In this document: in pieces, positions 62,418-64,000 of the stretch
How the letters are laid out: each line of letters begins with the position of its first letter
Numbering within the stretch: the first letter of the stretch is position 1
Assembly: GCA_036010905.1 (NCBI GenBank)
Contig: DASCMH010000007.1
Span: 1 to 64,000, forward strand
Origin: SMWD01 sp002729875
Lineage (GTDB): Bacteria; Pseudomonadota; Gammaproteobacteria; Steroidobacterales; GCA-2729495
DNA: 64,000 bases
Reading direction: 5' to 3'
Notes under the pieces: generated by a model
The model's input: only the letters and a program-made list of their open reading frames with translations
What the model was told of the DNA's origin: nothing
Databases searched by the model: none
Made by a program: the position numbers and the translations under genes

Positions 62418-63496
62418 CGCAGCTTCAGGCTCGACAGCCCCACAAGAACAAGAATGACCGTGATGATCCAGAAACGGACAATCACCTTGGGCTCTGCCCA
62501 GCCTTTCAGTTCATAGTGATGATGCAGAGGGGCCATCCGAAAGATACGCCGGCCAGTCAACTTGAAAGATGCAACCTGGATGATGACTGACAGCGTCTCG
62601 ATGACGAACAACCCGCCCATAATCACCAGCACCAGTTCCTGACGCACAATGACTGCTACGGTCCCCAGCGCCGCGCCGAGTGCCAGCGCACCGATGTCAC
62701 CCATAAATACCTGTGCGGGATAAGTGTTAAACCACAGAAAACCGAGTCCGGCACCCGCCAGTGACATGCAAAATACCAGCATTTCACCCGCACCATTGAT
62801 ATACGGAATATCAAGGTAGTCGGAAAAAATTACATTGCCGGCGGCATAGCCAAAAATACCGAGTGCGCCACCGACGAGTACGGTCGGCATGATGGCCAGA
62901 CCATCCAGACCGTCGGTCAGATTAACGGCATTGCTGGTACCAACGATCACAAAATACGTTAGCACCATATAGAAAGCACCCAGCGGAACTGCCGCACCCT
63001 TCAAAAATGGAATCAGTAACGCTGTTTCATATGGGTTATCGGCCATAAGGTAAAGGACGACTGCGGCGGCAATGGCTGTCAGCGACTGCCAGAACATCTT
63101 GACCCGCGCAGACATGCCGGCCGAGTCACGAAGCACAAGCTTCTTATAATCATCGATGAAACCGATCAGGCCGAAGGCGGTAGTCACGACAATGACCAGC
63201 CACACATAGGCGCTCTTCAGGTCAGCCCACAACAGCGTACTGATCAGTATGGCCACCAGTATCAGTACACCGCCCATCGTCGGAGTGCCGGATTTTGGCA
63301 AATGGGTTACCGGGCCTTCTAAACGCACGGTCTGGCCGATTTGCTTGATGCTCAGACGCTTGATCATAATCGGCCCAGCAACCAGCGAAATAACCAGCGC
63401 CGTTAATGCAGCCATGATCGCGCGCATAGTTATATACGTAAAGACATTAAAACCCGACACATATTCCTTAAGATATTCGGCCAATAAATACAACAT
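62414..63496 (-). CDS. mraY: Phospho-MurNAc-pentapeptide transferase MraY
   Basis: 360 residues, ten membrane helices. It attaches the pentapeptide precursor to undecaprenyl phosphate, giving lipid I. Motifs: PTMGGVLI, GFIDDYKK, NAVNLTDGLDGLAIMP and APLHHHYELKGW with the catalytic acidic/His residues. The ATG at 63496 overlaps the murF stop (TGATG). A longer upstream frame inside murF is not used. Confidence 0.98.
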   Translation of the reverse strand: MLYLLAEYLKEYVSGFNVFTYITMRAIMAALTALVISLVAGPIMIKRLSIKQIGQTVRLEGPVTHLPKSGTPTMGGVLILVAILISTLLWADLKSAYVWLVIVVTTAFGLIGFIDDYKKLVLRDSAGMSARVKMFWQSLTAIAAAVVLYLMADNPYETALLIPFLKGAAVPLGAFYMVLTYFVIVGTSNAVNLTDGLDGLAIMPTVLVGGALGIFGYAAGNVIFSDYLDIPYINGAGEMLVFCMSLAGAGLGFLWFNTYPAQVFMGDIGALALGAALGTVAVIVRQELVLVIMGGLFVIETLSVIIQVASFKLTGRRIFRMAPLHHHYELKGWAEPKVIVRFWIITVILVLVGLSSLKLR

Positions 63497-64000
63497 CAGG
63501 CGCGAACCCCCCTGCTCTCCGCCGCATCGACGAGGGCCTGCACCAGTTTTTCCATCTGCATACAACGAGATCCTTTTATAAGAACCGTCAATCCCTGTTC
63601 CACCACTTCACCAAGCACTGCAAGGAGTTCGCCCTCCTCGGCAAACGCCTGACCGCCCTCACCAAATGTGCCAACCGCAGCACGCGCATGCTTACCAAGC
63701 GTATAAAGACGTTCCACACCCGCTCTCTTCGCCTGTCGCCCCGCCTCGGCATGCAACTCCTGACTACGGGTTCCGAGTTCGGCCATATCACCAAGCACCA
63801 GCCATGAGCGGCCATCGAGTCCGGCCAAAACCGCAATCGCTGCAGCAACCGATAACGGGTTTGCGTTATAGGTATCATCGATAATCCGCATACCGCCGCG
63901 ACCGGCGATAATCCGCAGGCGGCCGGCAACGTTCTCAATCGCGGCGAGCCCTGCCCCGATCGAGTCCCACGTCGCGCCGGCCACCCGGGTCACCGCGATC
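63496..64000 (-). CDS. murF: UDP-MurNAc-tripeptide--D-Ala-D-Ala ligase MurF (partial)
   Basis: Only the last 168 residues are inside the window; the gene continues beyond 64000. The Mur-ligase central and C-terminal segments (RIIDDTYNANPLSVAAAIAVL and LVLGDMAELG) are visible, as is the end that overlaps mraY. It adds D-Ala-D-Ala to the tripeptide precursor. Confidence 0.95.
   Translation of the reverse strand, partial: IAVTRVAGATWDSIGAGLAAIENVAGRLRIIAGRGGMRIIDDTYNANPLSVAAAIAVLAGLDGRSWLVLGDMAELGTRSQELHAEAGRQAKRAGVERLYTLGKHARAAVGTFGEGGQAFAEEGELLAVLGEVVEQGLTVLIKGSRCMQMEKLVQALVDAAESRGVRA

Overview
This window is chromosomal DNA from a gammaproteobacterium, probably a member of the Xanthomonadales/Nevskiales/Woeseiales/Chromatiales-like part of the class. 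The evidence is gene order: pncC-recA-recX-alaS-csrA-tRNA-Ser; rluD-pgeF-clpB divergent from bamD; sucCD next to pilSRABCD-coaE-zapD; and murF-mraY-murD-ftsW-murG-murC-murB-ddl-ftsQAZ-lpxC followed by dciA, an M23 peptidase, secA and mutT. No species assignment is possible from the sequence alone. There are two tRNAs, no rRNA, no insertion sequence, no prophage and no CRISPR array.

Bases 1-12960 are the accessory part. They hold a ZIP-like permease with an FGGY kinase; two paralogous short-chain dehydrogenases (SDRs) with secretion-type N-termini, the second of which has lost its catalytic Ser and Tyr; between them a four-helix membrane protein and a lamin-tail-domain protein with a VPLPA-CTERM sorting tail; a small acidic protein; the SrkA kinase; an RRM RNA-binding protein behind a promoter/operator palindrome; a glycine-zipper envelope protein; a Tat-exported DUF1838 lipoprotein; a cytochrome c fused to an unrecognised domain; tRNA-Arg; a glutathione S-transferase; and an AT-rich UbiE-like methyltransferase. 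This is where the less usual biology lies.

Bases 13121-23050 hold the genome-maintenance block: tRNA-Ser, csrA, alaS, recX, recA, thpR, pncC, a GT4 glycosyltransferase and divergent mutS. A 183-bp element of nested inverted repeats separates mutS from a convergent lipase-like hydrolase. Bases 23276-31462, all on the minus strand, run rluD, pgeF, clpB (with a clear sigma-32 heat-shock promoter), an FmdB zinc-ribbon protein with a 9-bp minisatellite, a DUF502 protein, aspS and the hydrolase. bamD diverges from rluD. nadE, sucD and sucC follow on the minus strand.

Bases 36527-46126 are a type IV pilus locus on the plus strand: the PilS/PilR two-component system, a pilA pilin with a consensus sigma-54 promoter, pilB, pilC, pilD, then coaE and zapD. 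Bases 46171-64000 carry mutT, secA, an M23-family protein lacking one catalytic His, dciA, lpxC and the division and cell-wall cluster, which is tightly coupled by 4-bp start/stop overlaps and runs off the window in murF. ZapD, FtsZ, FtsA, FtsQ, FtsW and the Mur enzymes act together in septal peptidoglycan synthesis.

The best candidates for something undescribed are the SDR / lamin-tail cluster at 2.7-5.7 kb, the cytochrome c fusion at 9.9 kb, the nested hairpin element at 23.1 kb and the palindromic operator at 7.6 kb. None of them can be called a proven new system from sequence alone.
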